Origin: Pseudomonadales bacterium
GTDB taxonomy: Bacteria > Pseudomonadota > Gammaproteobacteria > Pseudomonadales > Azotimanducaceae
Direction: 5' to 3'
Length of the DNA stretch: 42,992 nt
Assembly (NCBI GenBank): GCA_022827245.1
Contig: JAJDTI010000065.1
Location: forward strand, 1-42,992
Positions 8,109 through 16,974 of this stretch are shown one piece after another (position 1 is the stretch's first letter; each line of letters begins with the position of its first letter). The translations under genes and the position numbers were made by a program. The notes beneath the pieces were generated by a model. It was not told where the DNA came from and made no database searches. It saw nothing but the letters and a program-made list of their open reading frames with translations.

Positions 8109-9229
8109 GCGGAGCGTGCGTCATCGGCCGGGTCCGGCTCCGGTTGGGGCCCCGGTTGGGGCCCCGGTTGCTGAGAGGCGTCGACATGCAGCGTCTGCGT
8201 CGGGAACGCCATCTCCGCACCGTGCCCGGCGACGATCTCCGCGATCCGGAAGAGGATCTCCTGCTTGATCTCGTGGAACTCGGTCCACACCGTGGTCCTG
8301 GTGAACGTGTAGACGAAGAAGTCGAGCGACGAGGGACCGAAGCTCACGAAGTTGACCATCAGCGTTCTCGAAGTGTCGATCGCGGGATGCGTGCGGAGCA
8401 TCTCCCGCACGTCGTCGATCACCTTCTTCAGCACGTCGACGTCGTCGTAGCGGATCCCGATGGTCTCGTAGATGCGCCGGTTCTTCATGCGCTCCGGGTT
8501 CTCGACCGAGAGACTCGCGAAGACGCTGTTCGGCACGTAGAGCGGCCGCTGGTCGAACGTACGGATGCGCGTCAGGCGCCAGCCGATCTCCTCCACGGTC
8601 CCCTCGATCTCGCGATCCGGAGAGCGGATCCAGTCCCCCACCGAGAACGGCCGGTCGAGATAGAGCATGAGCGCTCCGAAGAAGTTCGCGAGCAGGTCGC
8701 GGGCGGCGAAACCGATGGCGATGCCCCCGATGCCGCCAAAGGCGAGCACGCCGGTGACGCTGAAGCCGAGACTCTGCAGGACGATGAGCACGGCGGTGAT
8801 CACTACCGAGGCGCGCAGCAGCTTGCCGAGCGCCATCGCCGTCGTCTCGTCCACCCGGGTCGGTCCGTAGCTCCGGTCCCCGAGGTGCGTCTCCAGGAAC
8901 GAGATGAAGCGCACCGCGAACCAGGCGAGCAGCAGGATCACCCCCACTTCGCGCAGCGGGGCGACGTACTCGAAGATCTCCTGGCGCGACTGCTCGCCCG
9001 CGATCTCCGCCGCCCAGGAGAACCCGAACAGGTAGACGGCCCAGCCGATCGGCTTGCGGCCCGCGTGGAGGACCGCGTCGTCGTACATGTTGTGGGTCTT
9101 TTCGGCCTGGCGCGCCAGGCGGTCGAAGCCGCGCTTGACGACATAGCGCGCCACCAGCGTGGCGAGAACCACGGCGAACATGGAGACCGTCCAGGTGTGC
9201 GCCAGGAACCAGTCGAGAATACCGTCCAT
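8105..9229 (-). CDS. MscS-family mechanosensitive ion channel
   Basis: 374 residues from ATG 9227-9229. Inner-membrane channel that opens on membrane tension to release solutes. About four hydrophobic segments (near 12-32, 60-78, 92-112, 140-160) precede the pore-lining helix, where Gly/Ala packing is visible in [23 protein letters not shown], followed by the beta domain ([29 protein letters not shown]) and a soluble alpha/beta vestibule. The layout is closer to YnaI/MscMJ-like medium channels than to the 286-residue E. coli MscS. The C-terminal tail ([15 protein letters not shown]) is a short proline repeat encoded by a 12-bp tandem repeat. First gene of the mscS-hpt-MTIP operon and divergent from lexA. 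Coupling of a channel to purine salvage is probably positional rather than functional. Confidence 0.88.
   Translation of the reverse strand: MDGILDWFLAHTWTVSMFAVVLATLVARYVVKRGFDRLARQAEKTHNMYDDAVLHAGRKPIGWAVYLFGFSWAAEIAGEQSRQEIFEYVAPLREVGVILLLAWFAVRFISFLETHLGDRSYGPTRVDETTAMALGKLLRASVVITAVLIVLQSLGFSVTGVLAFGGIGGIAIGFAARDLLANFFGALMLYLDRPFSVGDWIRSPDREIEGTVEEIGWRLTRIRTFDQRPLYVPNSVFASLSVENPERMKNRRIYETIGIRYDDVDVLKKVIDDVREMLRTHPAIDTSRTLMVNFVSFGPSSLDFFVYTFTRTTVWTEFHEIKQEILFRIAEIVAGHGAEMAFPTQTLHVDASQQPGPQPGPQPEPDPADDARSA
8140..8170. repeat. 12-bp tandem repeat, about 2.6 copies
   Basis: CCGGTTGGGGCC is repeated twice plus a partial third copy at the 3' end of the mscS-like gene, encoding the PGPQ repeats on the minus strand. 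Copy number could vary by slippage. Confidence 0.7.
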
Positions 9230-9329
9230 CCCTCCGCCTTCCCCTCCGCGCGTCAGGGCATGGGAAAGTTGCGCAGTTTGCCGCGTTCAGGCCAAGGACG
9301 CACTGCCGGCGATGCCTGCGGCAAGAATC

Positions 9330-9345
9330 CTGTATATAATGCCAG
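9330..9345 (+). promoter_or_regulatory. LexA (SOS) box 1, overlapping the -10 of lexA
   Basis: CTGTATATAATGCCAG fits CTGT-N8-ACAG with one mismatch in the right half (CCAG). Its AT-rich core includes a perfect TATAAT at 9335-9340. Its centre lies 21 bp (two helical turns) from that of box 2, the arrangement known for E. coli lexA. Confidence 0.75.
9335..9340 (+). promoter_or_regulatory. -10 element of lexA promoter
   Basis: Perfect TATAAT, 40 bp before the lexA start codon and inside LexA box 1, so repressor binding would block RNA polymerase. No good -35 is visible at 16-18 bp upstream. Confidence 0.6.
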
Positions 9346-9350
9346 CCTCA

Positions 9351-9366
9351 CTGTACGTTTCGACAG
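9351..9366 (+). promoter_or_regulatory. LexA (SOS) box 2
   Basis: CTGTACGTTTCGACAG is an exact CTGT-N8-ACAG operator between the -10 element and the lexA start, 14 bp upstream of the ATG. It supports autorepression of lexA and a gammaproteobacterial type of SOS operator. Confidence 0.88.
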
Positions 9367-9380
9367 GAGCCAGCCAAGAG

Positions 9381-9980
9381 ATGAAGAAGCTCACCCAGCG
9401 GCAGACGGTCGTCCTCGACTTCATCCGGTCTCACATCGCCGACACCGGCTACCCCCCGACGCGCGCAGACATCGCGCACGCGCTGGGTTTCCGGTCCCCC
9501 AACGCGGCGGAAGAACACCTGCGGGCCCTGGCGCGCAAGGGCGCCATAGAGATGACGCCGGGGCGCTCGCGCGGGATTCGGCTGCCGGCGCCGCCCGGAT
9601 TGCCCATCGTCGGGCGGGTCGCCGCGGGCCATCCGATCCTGGCTGTGGAACACATCGAGGATACCTGCGAGATCCCCCCGGAGCTGTTCCGGCCTGCGGC
9701 GGACTTCCTCCTGCGGGTCCACGGAGACAGCATGACCGGCGCCGGCATTCTGGACGGCGACCTGCTCGCGGTGCACGGGACGCCCGAGGCGCGCAACGGA
9801 CAGATCGTCGTCGCCCGCGTCGACGACGAGGTCACGGTGAAGCGGTTCCAGCGCACGTCCGACCGGGCGCGGGTCCTGCTCCTGCCCGAGAACGACGACT
9901 ACGACCCCATCGAGGTGGACCTGCGGGAACGCGAGTTCGCCATCGAAGGGCTGAGCGTCGGCGTCCTCCGGCGCCACTGA
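9381..9980 (+). CDS. lexA: LexA SOS repressor
   Basis: 199 residues. It represses SOS genes and self-cleaves when RecA is activated by single-stranded DNA. The winged-helix DNA-binding part (1-68) begins [15 protein letters not shown], with recognition helix residues around [12 protein letters not shown] (39-50). The cleavage site is Ala82-Gly83 in GRVAAGHP; the catalytic dyad is Ser117 (HGDSM) and Lys154 (VTVKRF), matching E. coli 84-85, S119 and K156. ATG 9381 was chosen because it gives the conserved N-terminus and is preceded by AGGAG (9365-9369) and AAGAG (9376-9380). Two LexA boxes lie in its promoter, so it is autoregulated. It converges with topA 14 bp downstream; no sulA, nagZ or psrA homologue lies beside it. 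Confidence 0.97.
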   Translation: MKKLTQRQTVVLDFIRSHIADTGYPPTRADIAHALGFRSPNAAEEHLRALARKGAIEMTPGRSRGIRLPAPPGLPIVGRVAAGHPILAVEHIEDTCEIPPELFRPAADFLLRVHGDSMTGAGILDGDLLAVHGTPEARNGQIVVARVDDEVTVKRFQRTSDRARVLLLPENDDYDPIEVDLREREFAIEGLSVGVLRRH

Positions 9981-9994
9981 GGCGCGACCGGCGC

Positions 9995-12682
9995 TCAGCG
10001 TTTCCGCCGGCCGGCGGCGCCCTTCGGGGTTCCCCTGCCTCCTCCCTTGCGCGCACGGGTCGAAGCCGCCTGCTGTTCCCACCGCCCGTCGCGATAGTGC
10101 GCGCGCCACGTCGTGGGCTTGCCGTCCCGCTCCGAGGCGACGAACTGCTGCCGGGTCTTGCGTGACCACTTGAGCGCGGCCGGGTTGCCGTCCGGGTCCG
10201 CCTCCGGCGCGTCGAGCAGGTAGGCGAAGCGCGGGTCCAGCTCGTTGGCGTGGGCCTTCAGTTCGCGCACGAGGGGCGCCCGCGTCTCGCGGTTGCGGGG
10301 AAACTGGCTCGCCGCCAGGAACAGCCCCGCGGCGCCGTCGCGCAGCACGAAGTGGTCGTCGACGCGTTCGCACGCGAGTTCCGGCATGGGCACGGGGTCG
10401 GCCCGCGGCGGCGCGGGACGGCCGTCGCGCAGGATCTTGCGCGTGTTGGAGCATGCGTCGTTCGTGCACCCGAAGTACTTCCCGAAGCGCCCGGACTTGA
10501 GCTGCATCTCAGAGCCGCACCGTTCGCAGGTGAGTGTGGGGCCGTCGTAGCCCTTGATGCGGAACTCGCCTTCCTCGACCTCGGAACCCGCGCAGTCCGG
10601 GTTGTTGCCGCACACGTGCAGCTTGCGCCGGGCGTCGACCAGGTAGGAATCCATCGGCGTCCCGCACTTCGGGCAACGACGCTTCGACCGCAACAGCTCG
10701 AGTTCCCGCTCCCCGTCCTCCTCGACGTCCACGACCTCGTCCCCCGGGGTGAGGTTGAGCGTGTTCGTGCACCGTTCCTTGGGCGGCAGTCGATACCCGG
10801 AGCAGCCGAGGAAGACGCCCGTGCTGGCCGTGCGCACCTGCATCGGACGCCCGCATCGGGAGCAGGCTATGTCGGTGTCCGTCGGCTCGTTGGCGCGCAT
10901 CCCGCTTCCGGCCGCCCCGGCCTTCGCGAGCCGGTCGCTGAAGCCCTCGTAGAAGCCGTCGAGCACGGCGCGCCAGCCGCGCTCGCCGCCGGCGACCCGG
11001 TCCAGCTCGCCTTCGAGTTCGGCGGTGAAGGAGTAGTCCATGAGGTCGGCGAAGTTCTCGACGAGGCGGTCGGTCACGAGTTCCCCGATCCGCTCGGCCC
11101 GGAAACGGCGCTTCTCCAGGGAGACGTACCCACGCTCCTGGATGGTGGAGATGATCGCGGCGTAGGTGGAGGGGCGCCCGATGCCGAGCTTCTCGAGTTC
11201 GCGCACGAGACTCGCCTCGCCGTAGCGCGGGGGCGGCTTGGTGAAGTGCTGGGCCACGCCGGCATCCACGAGACGCAGCGTCTCGCCTTCGGCGAATGCC
11301 GGGATCGGCCGGTCTTCGTCGCGTCGCGCCGCCGCCGCCAGCACGCGGGTGTAGCCGTCGAACTGCATGATGCGGCCCCGCGCCCGGAGCTCGAAACCGT
11401 CCGCCTCCACCACCACCGTGGTCGACAGGTAGCGGGCGCGCGCCATCTGGCAGGCGACGAACTGGCGCCAGATCAGGTCGTACAGGCGCCGCTCGTCCGC
11501 CGGCAACGCCGCGAGGCTGTCCGGTGTCGTGCGCACGTCGGTCGGGCGGATCGCCTCGTGCGCCTCCTGTGCGGCCGCCTTGCTGGCGTACACCGCCGGG
11601 CCCGGCGACAGGTAGTCCTTCCCGTGGGCCTCCTCGATGTACTCCCGCACCGCGGCGACCGCCGGGCGCGACAGGTTGGTCGAATCCGTGCGCATGTACG
11701 TGATGTGCCCGGCCTCGTACAGCCGCTGCGCGAGGCTCATCGTCCTGCGCACGGCGAAGCCGAGCCGCGTGGAGGCCGCCTGCTGAAGCGTGGAGGTGAT
11801 GAACGGGGCTCCCGGCCCCGTCGTGGTCGGGCGGTCCTCCCGCCGCGCCACCACGAACTCGGCCGCCCGCAGCCGGACAAGCGCCGCGTCCGCGGCCTCC
11901 GCGTTCCCCGGACGGAAGGCGGATCCCCCGTCCCGGTGTACCGCGAACCGGTGCCCTTCGTCCTCGCCTGGGCGGGCCAGGTCCGCGAAGCCCTCCCAGT
12001 ATTCCTCCGGTACGAACGCGCGGATCTCCCGTTCGCGCTCGACGATGAGACGGACCGCCACGGACTGCACGCGGCCCGCGGAGAGGCCGCGCGCGATCTT
12101 GGACCACAGCAGCGGGGAGAGTTCGAAGCCGACGACGCGGTCCAGAAACCGCCGCGCCTGCTGGGCGTTGACGCGGTTCTCGTCGATCCGCCCCGGGTTC
12201 AGGAAGGCCGCCTCGATCGCCGACTGGGTGATCTCGTTGAAGACGACGCGGCGAAAACGCTCCGGATCGCCCCCGATCAGCTCCTGCAGGTGCCACGCGA
12301 TCGCCTCGCCCTCGCGATCGAGGTCCGTGGCCAGGTACACGTGCTCGGACCGGTCGGCCAGGCGCTTGAGCTCCGAGACGACCTTGTCCTTGCCGGGAAG
12401 GACTTCGTACTCCGCCTCCCAGCCGTTGTCCGGATCCACGCCCATGCGGCGCACGAGTTGCGCCCGGGCACGGCGACGCTTGTGCTCCGCCTTCCTGGCG
12501 GGCGACAGTTTGCGCGTGCGCGCCGCTTCCCGCGCGCGCTCCCGGCTGTCCGTTCCCTTGCCGCCCACCGGCAGGTCGCGCACGTGCCCGACGCTGGATT
12601 TGACGACGTAGTCCTTGCCCAGATACCGGTTGATCGTCCTCGCCTTCGCTGGCGACTCGACGATCACTAGAGACCTCGCCAT
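9995..12682 (-). CDS. topA: DNA topoisomerase I
   Basis: 895 residues (E. coli TopA 865). It relaxes negative supercoils by a type IA mechanism. It starts at ATG 12680-12682 ([22 protein letters not shown]), preceded by GGGAGG 3 bp upstream; longer readings would run into unrelated sequence. Domains: Toprim (1-150) with acidic residues at [10 protein letters not shown] (118-127); a basic insert at about 43-77, a variable spot in other TopA; catalytic Tyr329 in [10 protein letters not shown]; and C-terminal zinc ribbons ([24 protein letters not shown]) with ssDNA-binding repeats. Similarity to E. coli TopA is continuous through the whole length. The tail is basic ([19 protein letters not shown]). 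Neighbourhood lexA/topA is as in Pseudomonas. Confidence 0.97.
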   Translation of the reverse strand: MARSLVIVESPAKARTINRYLGKDYVVKSSVGHVRDLPVGGKGTDSRERAREAARTRKLSPARKAEHKRRRARAQLVRRMGVDPDNGWEAEYEVLPGKDKVVSELKRLADRSEHVYLATDLDREGEAIAWHLQELIGGDPERFRRVVFNEITQSAIEAAFLNPGRIDENRVNAQQARRFLDRVVGFELSPLLWSKIARGLSAGRVQSVAVRLIVEREREIRAFVPEEYWEGFADLARPGEDEGHRFAVHRDGGSAFRPGNAEAADAALVRLRAAEFVVARREDRPTTTGPGAPFITSTLQQAASTRLGFAVRRTMSLAQRLYEAGHITYMRTDSTNLSRPAVAAVREYIEEAHGKDYLSPGPAVYASKAAAQEAHEAIRPTDVRTTPDSLAALPADERRLYDLIWRQFVACQMARARYLSTTVVVEADGFELRARGRIMQFDGYTRVLAAAARRDEDRPIPAFAEGETLRLVDAGVAQHFTKPPPRYGEASLVRELEKLGIGRPSTYAAIISTIQERGYVSLEKRRFRAERIGELVTDRLVENFADLMDYSFTAELEGELDRVAGGERGWRAVLDGFYEGFSDRLAKAGAAGSGMRANEPTDTDIACSRCGRPMQVRTASTGVFLGCSGYRLPPKERCTNTLNLTPGDEVVDVEEDGERELELLRSKRRCPKCGTPMDSYLVDARRKLHVCGNNPDCAGSEVEEGEFRIKGYDGPTLTCERCGSEMQLKSGRFGKYFGCTNDACSNTRKILRDGRPAPPRADPVPMPELACERVDDHFVLRDGAAGLFLAASQFPRNRETRAPLVRELKAHANELDPRFAYLLDAPEADPDGNPAALKWSRKTRQQFVASERDGKPTTWRAHYRDGRWEQQAASTRARKGGGRGTPKGAAGRRKR

Positions 12683-12745
12683 GAGCCTCCCGAGGACGTT
12701 CCTTCGCTGCCCCGCGCCCGCCGACCGGGCACGCCAAGGGCGCGG

Positions 12746-12751
12746 TTTATA
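12746..12751 (-). promoter_or_regulatory. Candidate -10 element for topA
   Basis: TATAAA on the minus strand, 63 bp upstream of the topA start, in an AT-rich island (tttatacaatac) within an otherwise GC-rich gap. No matching -35 is seen. Confidence 0.3.
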
Positions 12752-12839
12752 CAATACGGCCTCGGACCGGGGGAAGCATCCATCGTCCCGCGGCGACGTG
12801 CGCCCCCGACCCGGGCGACCCGACCTGCGCGGCCGCCAC

Positions 12840-13397
12840 TCAAGGTTCGCACACCGTCTCCCGCTGCAGCGCGGCCAGCGCCTGGAGGCATTCGGCGATG
12901 TCCGCCACGACTTCGGCCGGAACCCCCTGTCCCGGGTTCTCGAGCCAGTACCACGTGACGCCCGCGGGCGTGCATTCGAGCGCCACGCACCGCAGCTCCA
13001 GGGCCGCGACCGCCTGACCCACCCGCGTCCAGTACGAGCCAGGATCCGCCGGCACACCCCGCGACGGGCGCTCCGGGTGGCGTGTCCAGCCCGGCAGGGG
13101 ATCCGCGCCCGTCGCATCGCGGAGCACGAACCACCCCGGCGCGGCCTCGTCCAGCCCATGGACCGGCAGCCGGTAAGCCGCGCAGGGGCGTTGTGCGTCC
13201 CTCGCCACGCCGCCCGCGCTGACCCGCTCTTCCGGACTTGCGTCGAGGACGGGAACCCGCACGAGTTCCACCACCAGCCCGGCGCGCCGGGCCGCCTCGC
13301 GCAGCCTGGCGAGCTGCCGGTCGCGTCTCGACGGCATCAGCCAGAAGATCGGGCCGAACGCGACCAGGAGCCCCAGCGCGACGATCAGCCAGACCAC
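12840..13397 (-). CDS. Membrane-anchored protein of unknown function
   Basis: 185 residues if it starts at GTG 13395-13397, which is preceded by GAGGGG at 6-bp spacing and places a transmembrane helix at the very N-terminus ([22 protein letters not shown]). An alternative GTG lies 18 bp further upstream. After the helix come an Arg-rich stretch ([19 protein letters not shown]), then a cytoplasmic domain with several Trp residues ([41 protein letters not shown]). I do not recognise the family. It lies upstream of topA on the same strand with a 157-bp gap and is divergent from the universal stress gene. Codon bias resembles neighbouring genes, supporting it as real. Confidence 0.7.
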   Translation of the reverse strand: MVWLIVALGLLVAFGPIFWLMPSRRDRQLARLREAARRAGLVVELVRVPVLDASPEERVSAGGVARDAQRPCAAYRLPVHGLDEAAPGWFVLRDATGADPLPGWTRHPERPSRGVPADPGSYWTRVGQAVAALELRCVALECTPAGVTWYWLENPGQGVPAEVVADIAECLQALAALQRETVCEP

Positions 13398-13442
13398 GGC
13401 GCGCCCCTCGACCACGCGTTCCGCGACGACCCGTGCGGTGTA

Positions 13443-13471
13443 TTGAGAGCACCGAACATTGTGTGTATGGT
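13443..13471 (+). promoter_or_regulatory. Candidate sigma-70 promoter of usp
   Basis: TTGAGA (13443-13448), 17-bp spacer, TATGGT (13466-13471). The hexamers match 5/6 and 4/6, with ideal spacing, 67 bp upstream of the usp start codon, in the divergent gap after the membrane-anchored unknown. Confidence 0.5.
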
Positions 13472-13537
13472 CGCCGCAAAACGAGCCCGGGAGCAATCCG
13501 TCACCGCCGTACCCCGGCCGCACCCTTAAGACACGCC

Positions 13538-13993
13538 ATGGCTGCGTACAAACGTATTCTGCTCGCGGTCGACCTGACCGAGGAATCGAAGCCGGTAGCG
13601 GATCGCGCCGTTGCCCTGGCGAAGTTCTTCGGGGCCGAGCTGCACGTCATCCACGTGATCGAACCCCTGAGCCTGGCATACGGCGGCGACATCCCCATGG
13701 ACCTCTCCTCGGTGCAGGACCAGATCCAGGAGCAGGCGCGCTCTCACCTCGCGGAGTTCTGCGCCAGCGTGTCGGTGCCCGAGCATCGCCAGTACCTCAT
13801 CTTCGGACGCCCGGAGGCCGAGATCCACCGCATCGCCGAGGAGGCCGACGTCGACGTGGTGGTGGTGGGCAGCCACGGGCGCCACGGGCTGGCCCTGCTG
13901 CTCGGCTCCACCGCCAACGGCGTGCTCCACGGGGCATGCTGCGACGTCCTCGCGGTCCGTGTCGGTCCGGGCGCGCACCAGATCGAGGACTGA
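13538..13993 (+). CDS. Universal stress protein, UspA family
   Basis: 151 residues, the usual length of a single Usp domain. These small cytoplasmic proteins accumulate in stress and stasis; many bind ATP. It begins MAAYKRILLAVDLTEES (first beta strand with the conserved Asp) and ends with the nucleotide-loop region VVGSHGRHGLALLLGSTANGVL. The exact G-x2-G-x9-G(S/T) ATP motif is one residue short, so ATP binding is uncertain. ATG 13538 is the only start that gives the family N-terminus. The slt reading frame opens right after its stop, suggesting co-transcription. Two Cys (ACCD) lie near the C-terminus. Confidence 0.92.
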   Translation: MAAYKRILLAVDLTEESKPVADRAVALAKFFGAELHVIHVIEPLSLAYGGDIPMDLSSVQDQIQEQARSHLAEFCASVSVPEHRQYLIFGRPEAEIHRIAEEADVDVVVVGSHGRHGLALLLGSTANGVLHGACCDVLAVRVGPGAHQIED

Positions 13994-13999
13994 CCCGCA

Positions 14000-15916
14000 C
14001 TGAGCCGCTCAGCCACGATTCGAGGGCGCGGTGCCCTATGCCTGGTCGCGGGACTGCTCGCCGCCTGCAGCGCCGCGGACGACCTCTACCAGCTCCGCTC
14101 GCAGTACAAGGAAGCCGTCCACGCCCTGCAGGCCGGACGGATCACCGAGTTCCGGCGGGCGTTGCGGGACCTCGAGGGCTACGCCCTGCATCCCTACCTG
14201 GTCTACTACGACCTCGAGTCGCGGCTGCGACACCTCTCGCCCGCCGACGCCGTCGAGGCCAGGAAGACCCTGGCCGACATGCCCCTCGGCGAGCGGCTGT
14301 ACGGACGCTGGCTCGTGTCCCAGGCGCGCCGCGGCCGCTGGCAGGTCTATCGCGACCACTACGTGCCCCAGCAGCGCGCCGACGCCCGGTGCTATCACGC
14401 CCGCGCCCTCTACCGCACGGGAGACCGCGAGGCGGCCCTTGCCCTGGTGCCGGACCTCTGGGTGGTCGACGAGTCCCAGCCCAAGGCATGCGACCCGCTG
14501 TTCGAGGTCTGGATGGCGGCCGGGCTGCGCACGGAGGAAATGGCCTGGCAACGTCTTGGCCTCGCCATCGAGAGCAACGAGCGCACCCTGGCGCGCTACC
14601 TGCTGCGGTTCTTCAGCGGCGCCCGGGCGCGCGCCGCGCAGGCGTACTACGACGGACACGTGCGTCCGGAGGTCGCGCGCCAGCGCTCCCGCTTTCCGGA
14701 CACGGAGTACGGCCACGAGGCCCTCGCTCACGCCCTGACCCGGTACGCCGCGCGCAGCCCCCGGGCGGCGGCCGACGCGTGGCGGGGCCATCGCGAGCGC
14801 CTGTCCCTGAGCGACGGCATCCGCACGTACATCGATGAGCGCATCGCGCTGGGCCTGGCCACGCTCGGCGAGTTCCCGCCCAACGCGGATCCGGCCGCCG
14901 ACTCGCACTCCCCCGCCTACCGGACGGGGATGGCGACCGCGAGCATCGCGCATCGACGCTGGAGCGGCGCCACCGGGTGGATCGACGCCCTGGACGCGGC
15001 GAGCCGCGATACGCTGCAGTGGCGTTACTGGCTCGGGCGGGCCCTGATGGCCGCCGGCGACGACGCGGCGCGCGGCGAGGACGTGCTGCGCGAACTCGCG
15101 GGACATCGCAACTACTACGGCTTCCTGGCGGCGGACCGGCTGGGCGTAGAGCCGTCCCTCAACGAGCGACGCGTGCTGGTGAGCGAGTCCGTGCAGCGGA
15201 ACCTGCGCCGCAATCCGGCCGTCGAGCGTCTCACCGAGCTGTTCGCGGTGGGTGACTCCCTCAACGCGCGGCGAGAGTGGTACGCGATCTACGACGATCT
15301 CCCCCTCGACGACCGGCGCGGCCTGGTGGAACTCGCATCGGACATCGGCTGGATCGAACAGGCGATCATCGGCGCGAGCCAGGCCGAGCTCACCGATCAC
15401 CTCGCCCTGCGCTTCCCCACGCCGTTTCTCGACATCTACCAGCGCCACGCCTTCGCCACGAACCTGCCCGTGTGGTTCCTGTTCGCGGTCTCGCGGCAGG
15501 AGAGCGCCTTCAACCCCCGCGCGCGCTCCCCCGCCGGCGCCCGCGGCCTGATGCAGCTCATGGGCGCTACCGCGCGCGCTACCGCGGCGAGCGTGCGCCT
15601 GCGCCGACCGAGCGCTGCGGACCTCTACGACCCGGACACCAACGTCACCCTCGGCGCCCACCACCTGGCGGAACTCATGGCGCGCTACGACAATCACCGC
15701 GCGCTGGTCGCCGCCGCGTACAACGCGGGCTCCGGACGCGTGAACCGCTGGCTCCGGGAACGTCCGGACATGCCGACCGACGTGTGGATCGAGACGATCC
15801 CGTTCGCGGAGACGCGCGGCTACGTCAAGAGCGTGCTCGCGTTCAGCTACGTCTACGCCAGTCGCTTCGGCATACAGGTCCCCGTCCTCGCCGCGCACGA
15901 GCAGCGCGTGCCGTGA
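14000..15916 (+). CDS. slt: Soluble-type lytic murein transglycosylase, probable lipoprotein (apparent CTG start)
   Basis: 638 residues from CTG 14000 (E. coli Slt70 645). It cleaves peptidoglycan between MurNAc and GlcNAc to give 1,6-anhydro ends. A large alpha-helical superhelical part precedes the C-terminal catalytic SLT domain: FAVSRQESAFNPRARSPAGARGLMQLM, with catalytic Glu501, then AAYNAGSGRVNRW. Between the usp stop (13991-13993) and codon 14162 the frame has no ATG, GTG or TTG, yet the intervening residues form an excellent lipoprotein signal (RGRGALCLVAGLLAAC, lipobox LAAC) followed by helix sequence typical of Slt. CTG 14000 is the only near-cognate codon placed to start it, with GAGG 11 bp upstream. 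Starting at TTG 14162 would delete the signal and about 54 residues. Overlaps tatD by 4 bp. Confidence 0.88.
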   Translation: MSRSATIRGRGALCLVAGLLAACSAADDLYQLRSQYKEAVHALQAGRITEFRRALRDLEGYALHPYLVYYDLESRLRHLSPADAVEARKTLADMPLGERLYGRWLVSQARRGRWQVYRDHYVPQQRADARCYHARALYRTGDREAALALVPDLWVVDESQPKACDPLFEVWMAAGLRTEEMAWQRLGLAIESNERTLARYLLRFFSGARARAAQAYYDGHVRPEVARQRSRFPDTEYGHEALAHALTRYAARSPRAAADAWRGHRERLSLSDGIRTYIDERIALGLATLGEFPPNADPAADSHSPAYRTGMATASIAHRRWSGATGWIDALDAASRDTLQWRYWLGRALMAAGDDAARGEDVLRELAGHRNYYGFLAADRLGVEPSLNERRVLVSESVQRNLRRNPAVERLTELFAVGDSLNARREWYAIYDDLPLDDRRGLVELASDIGWIEQAIIGASQAELTDHLALRFPTPFLDIYQRHAFATNLPVWFLFAVSRQESAFNPRARSPAGARGLMQLMGATARATAASVRLRRPSAADLYDPDTNVTLGAHHLAELMARYDNHRALVAAAYNAGSGRVNRWLRERPDMPTDVWIETIPFAETRGYVKSVLAFSYVYASRFGIQVPVLAAHEQRVP

Positions 15917-16755
15917 TAGACATCGGCGCCAACCTGACGGCTCCCGCGTTCGACGCGGATCGCGCCGAGGTGATCGCGCGGGCGCGGGACGCCGGCGTCC
16001 ACGGCATCGTGGTGACCGGCACGGACCTCGCGTCCGCGACGGCGGCCGCGGACCTGGCGTCCGCCCAGGAAGGCATGTGGAGCACCGCGGGCGTACATCC
16101 GCACGACGCGAAGTCCGCACCAGGCGGCTGGCTCATGACCGTCGAGGCGCTCGCCGCGCGCGACGCCGTCGTCGCCGTCGGCGAGACGGGTCTCGACTTC
16201 CACCGCAACTACTCCCCGCCCGACGTGCAGCGCGCAGTCTTCGCCGCGCAGATCCAGCTCGCCCACCGACTCGACATGCCGCTATTCGTCCACGACCGCG
16301 ATTCCGGGGGCGAGACCGCGCGCCTGCTCGCGGCCCACGACATCGTTCCCGAACGGGTGGTCATCCACTGCTTCACCGGCTCGCGCGCCGATCTGGACGT
16401 ATGGCTCGACGCCGGCTACTACATCGGCATCACGGGCTGGATCTGCGACGAGCGGCGCGGGGGCGAGCTGCAGGAACTCGCCCCGCTGATCCCCGACGAA
16501 CGCCTGCTGATCGAAACGGATGCGCCTTACCTGCTGCCCCGCACCATGCCGAGGCGCGTCCCGGGCGCCCCGAAGCACGGCCGGCGCAACGAGCCCGCCT
16601 TCCTGCCCTGGGTCGCGCGCGAGGTGGCGCGCTGCCGGAACACGACCCCGGAGGAGATCGGCGTCCTGACCGCCCGCAATGCGCGGCGTCTGTTCCGGCT
16701 CCCCTGCAAGCCGGACTCCGAGACCGCGCCCGAGCGCTCACCCGCCGTGGAGTAG
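15913..16755 (+). CDS. tatD: TatD-family 3'-5' DNase/metallohydrolase
   Basis: 280 residues from GTG 15913, which overlaps the slt stop (GTGA). TatD is a TIM-barrel metal-dependent exonuclease acting on single-stranded and damaged DNA. Metal-binding landmarks: GVHPHD, GETGLDF, HCFTG and IETDAPYLLPR, with the TatD-specific YIGITGWICDERRG and RRNEPAFLPW segments that match E. coli TatD rather than the YcfH or YjjV paralogues. The first His of the usual HxH near the N-terminus is replaced (DIGANL), as in E. coli TatD. About 20 extra residues at the C-terminus (KPDSETAPERSPAVE) overlap the 3' end of the opposing glutaredoxin-like gene by 18 bp. Confidence 0.95.
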   Translation: MIDIGANLTAPAFDADRAEVIARARDAGVHGIVVTGTDLASATAAADLASAQEGMWSTAGVHPHDAKSAPGGWLMTVEALAARDAVVAVGETGLDFHRNYSPPDVQRAVFAAQIQLAHRLDMPLFVHDRDSGGETARLLAAHDIVPERVVIHCFTGSRADLDVWLDAGYYIGITGWICDERRGGELQELAPLIPDERLLIETDAPYLLPRTMPRRVPGAPKHGRRNEPAFLPWVAREVARCRNTTPEEIGVLTARNARRLFRLPCKPDSETAPERSPAVE

Positions 16756-16974
16756 ACGCCGCATGTCGCATTCCGCAAACGGCCAGTCGAGTTCCGCGCC
16801 GCGGTACGACAGTACCGGAACGCGCGCGGCGTACCGTTCGAAGAGGCGCTCGTCGTCCGCGACATCGCGGGTCACCAAGGTGCGCACGTGGGGGTCGGCC
16901 AGGGCCAGTATTCGCTCGAGCGCGTCCTCGCACGCCGAGCAGGCCGAAGTGGTGTAGAGGATCAGGTGGGCCAC
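16738..16974 (-). CDS. Glutaredoxin-like (DUF836) thioredoxin-fold protein
   Basis: 78 residues from GTG 16972-16974; an in-frame GTG at 16990-16992 would add six residues. The thioredoxin fold is clear: beta1 HLILYTTSAC, active site CSAC (CxxC), helix EDALERIL, then cis-Pro region RVPVLSYRGAELDWPF. Members are small cytosolic thiol-disulfide proteins of unknown substrate found in many gammaproteobacteria. Neither candidate start has a good Shine-Dalgarno sequence. The 5' end overlaps the opposite-strand C39-like peptidase start (16966), and the 3' end overlaps tatD, so the whole gene is wedged between two genes on the other strand. Confidence 0.8.
   Translation of the reverse strand: MAHLILYTTSACSACEDALERILALADPHVRTLVTRDVADDERLFERYAARVPVLSYRGAELDWPFAECDMRRLLHGG

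Noticed and set aside
10250-12670. 806-codon plus-strand frame opposite topA
   Set aside because: Shadow; topA is conserved to both ends on the minus strand.
14036-16120. 694-codon minus-strand frame opposite slt and tatD
   Set aside because: Antisense shadow of two conserved genes.
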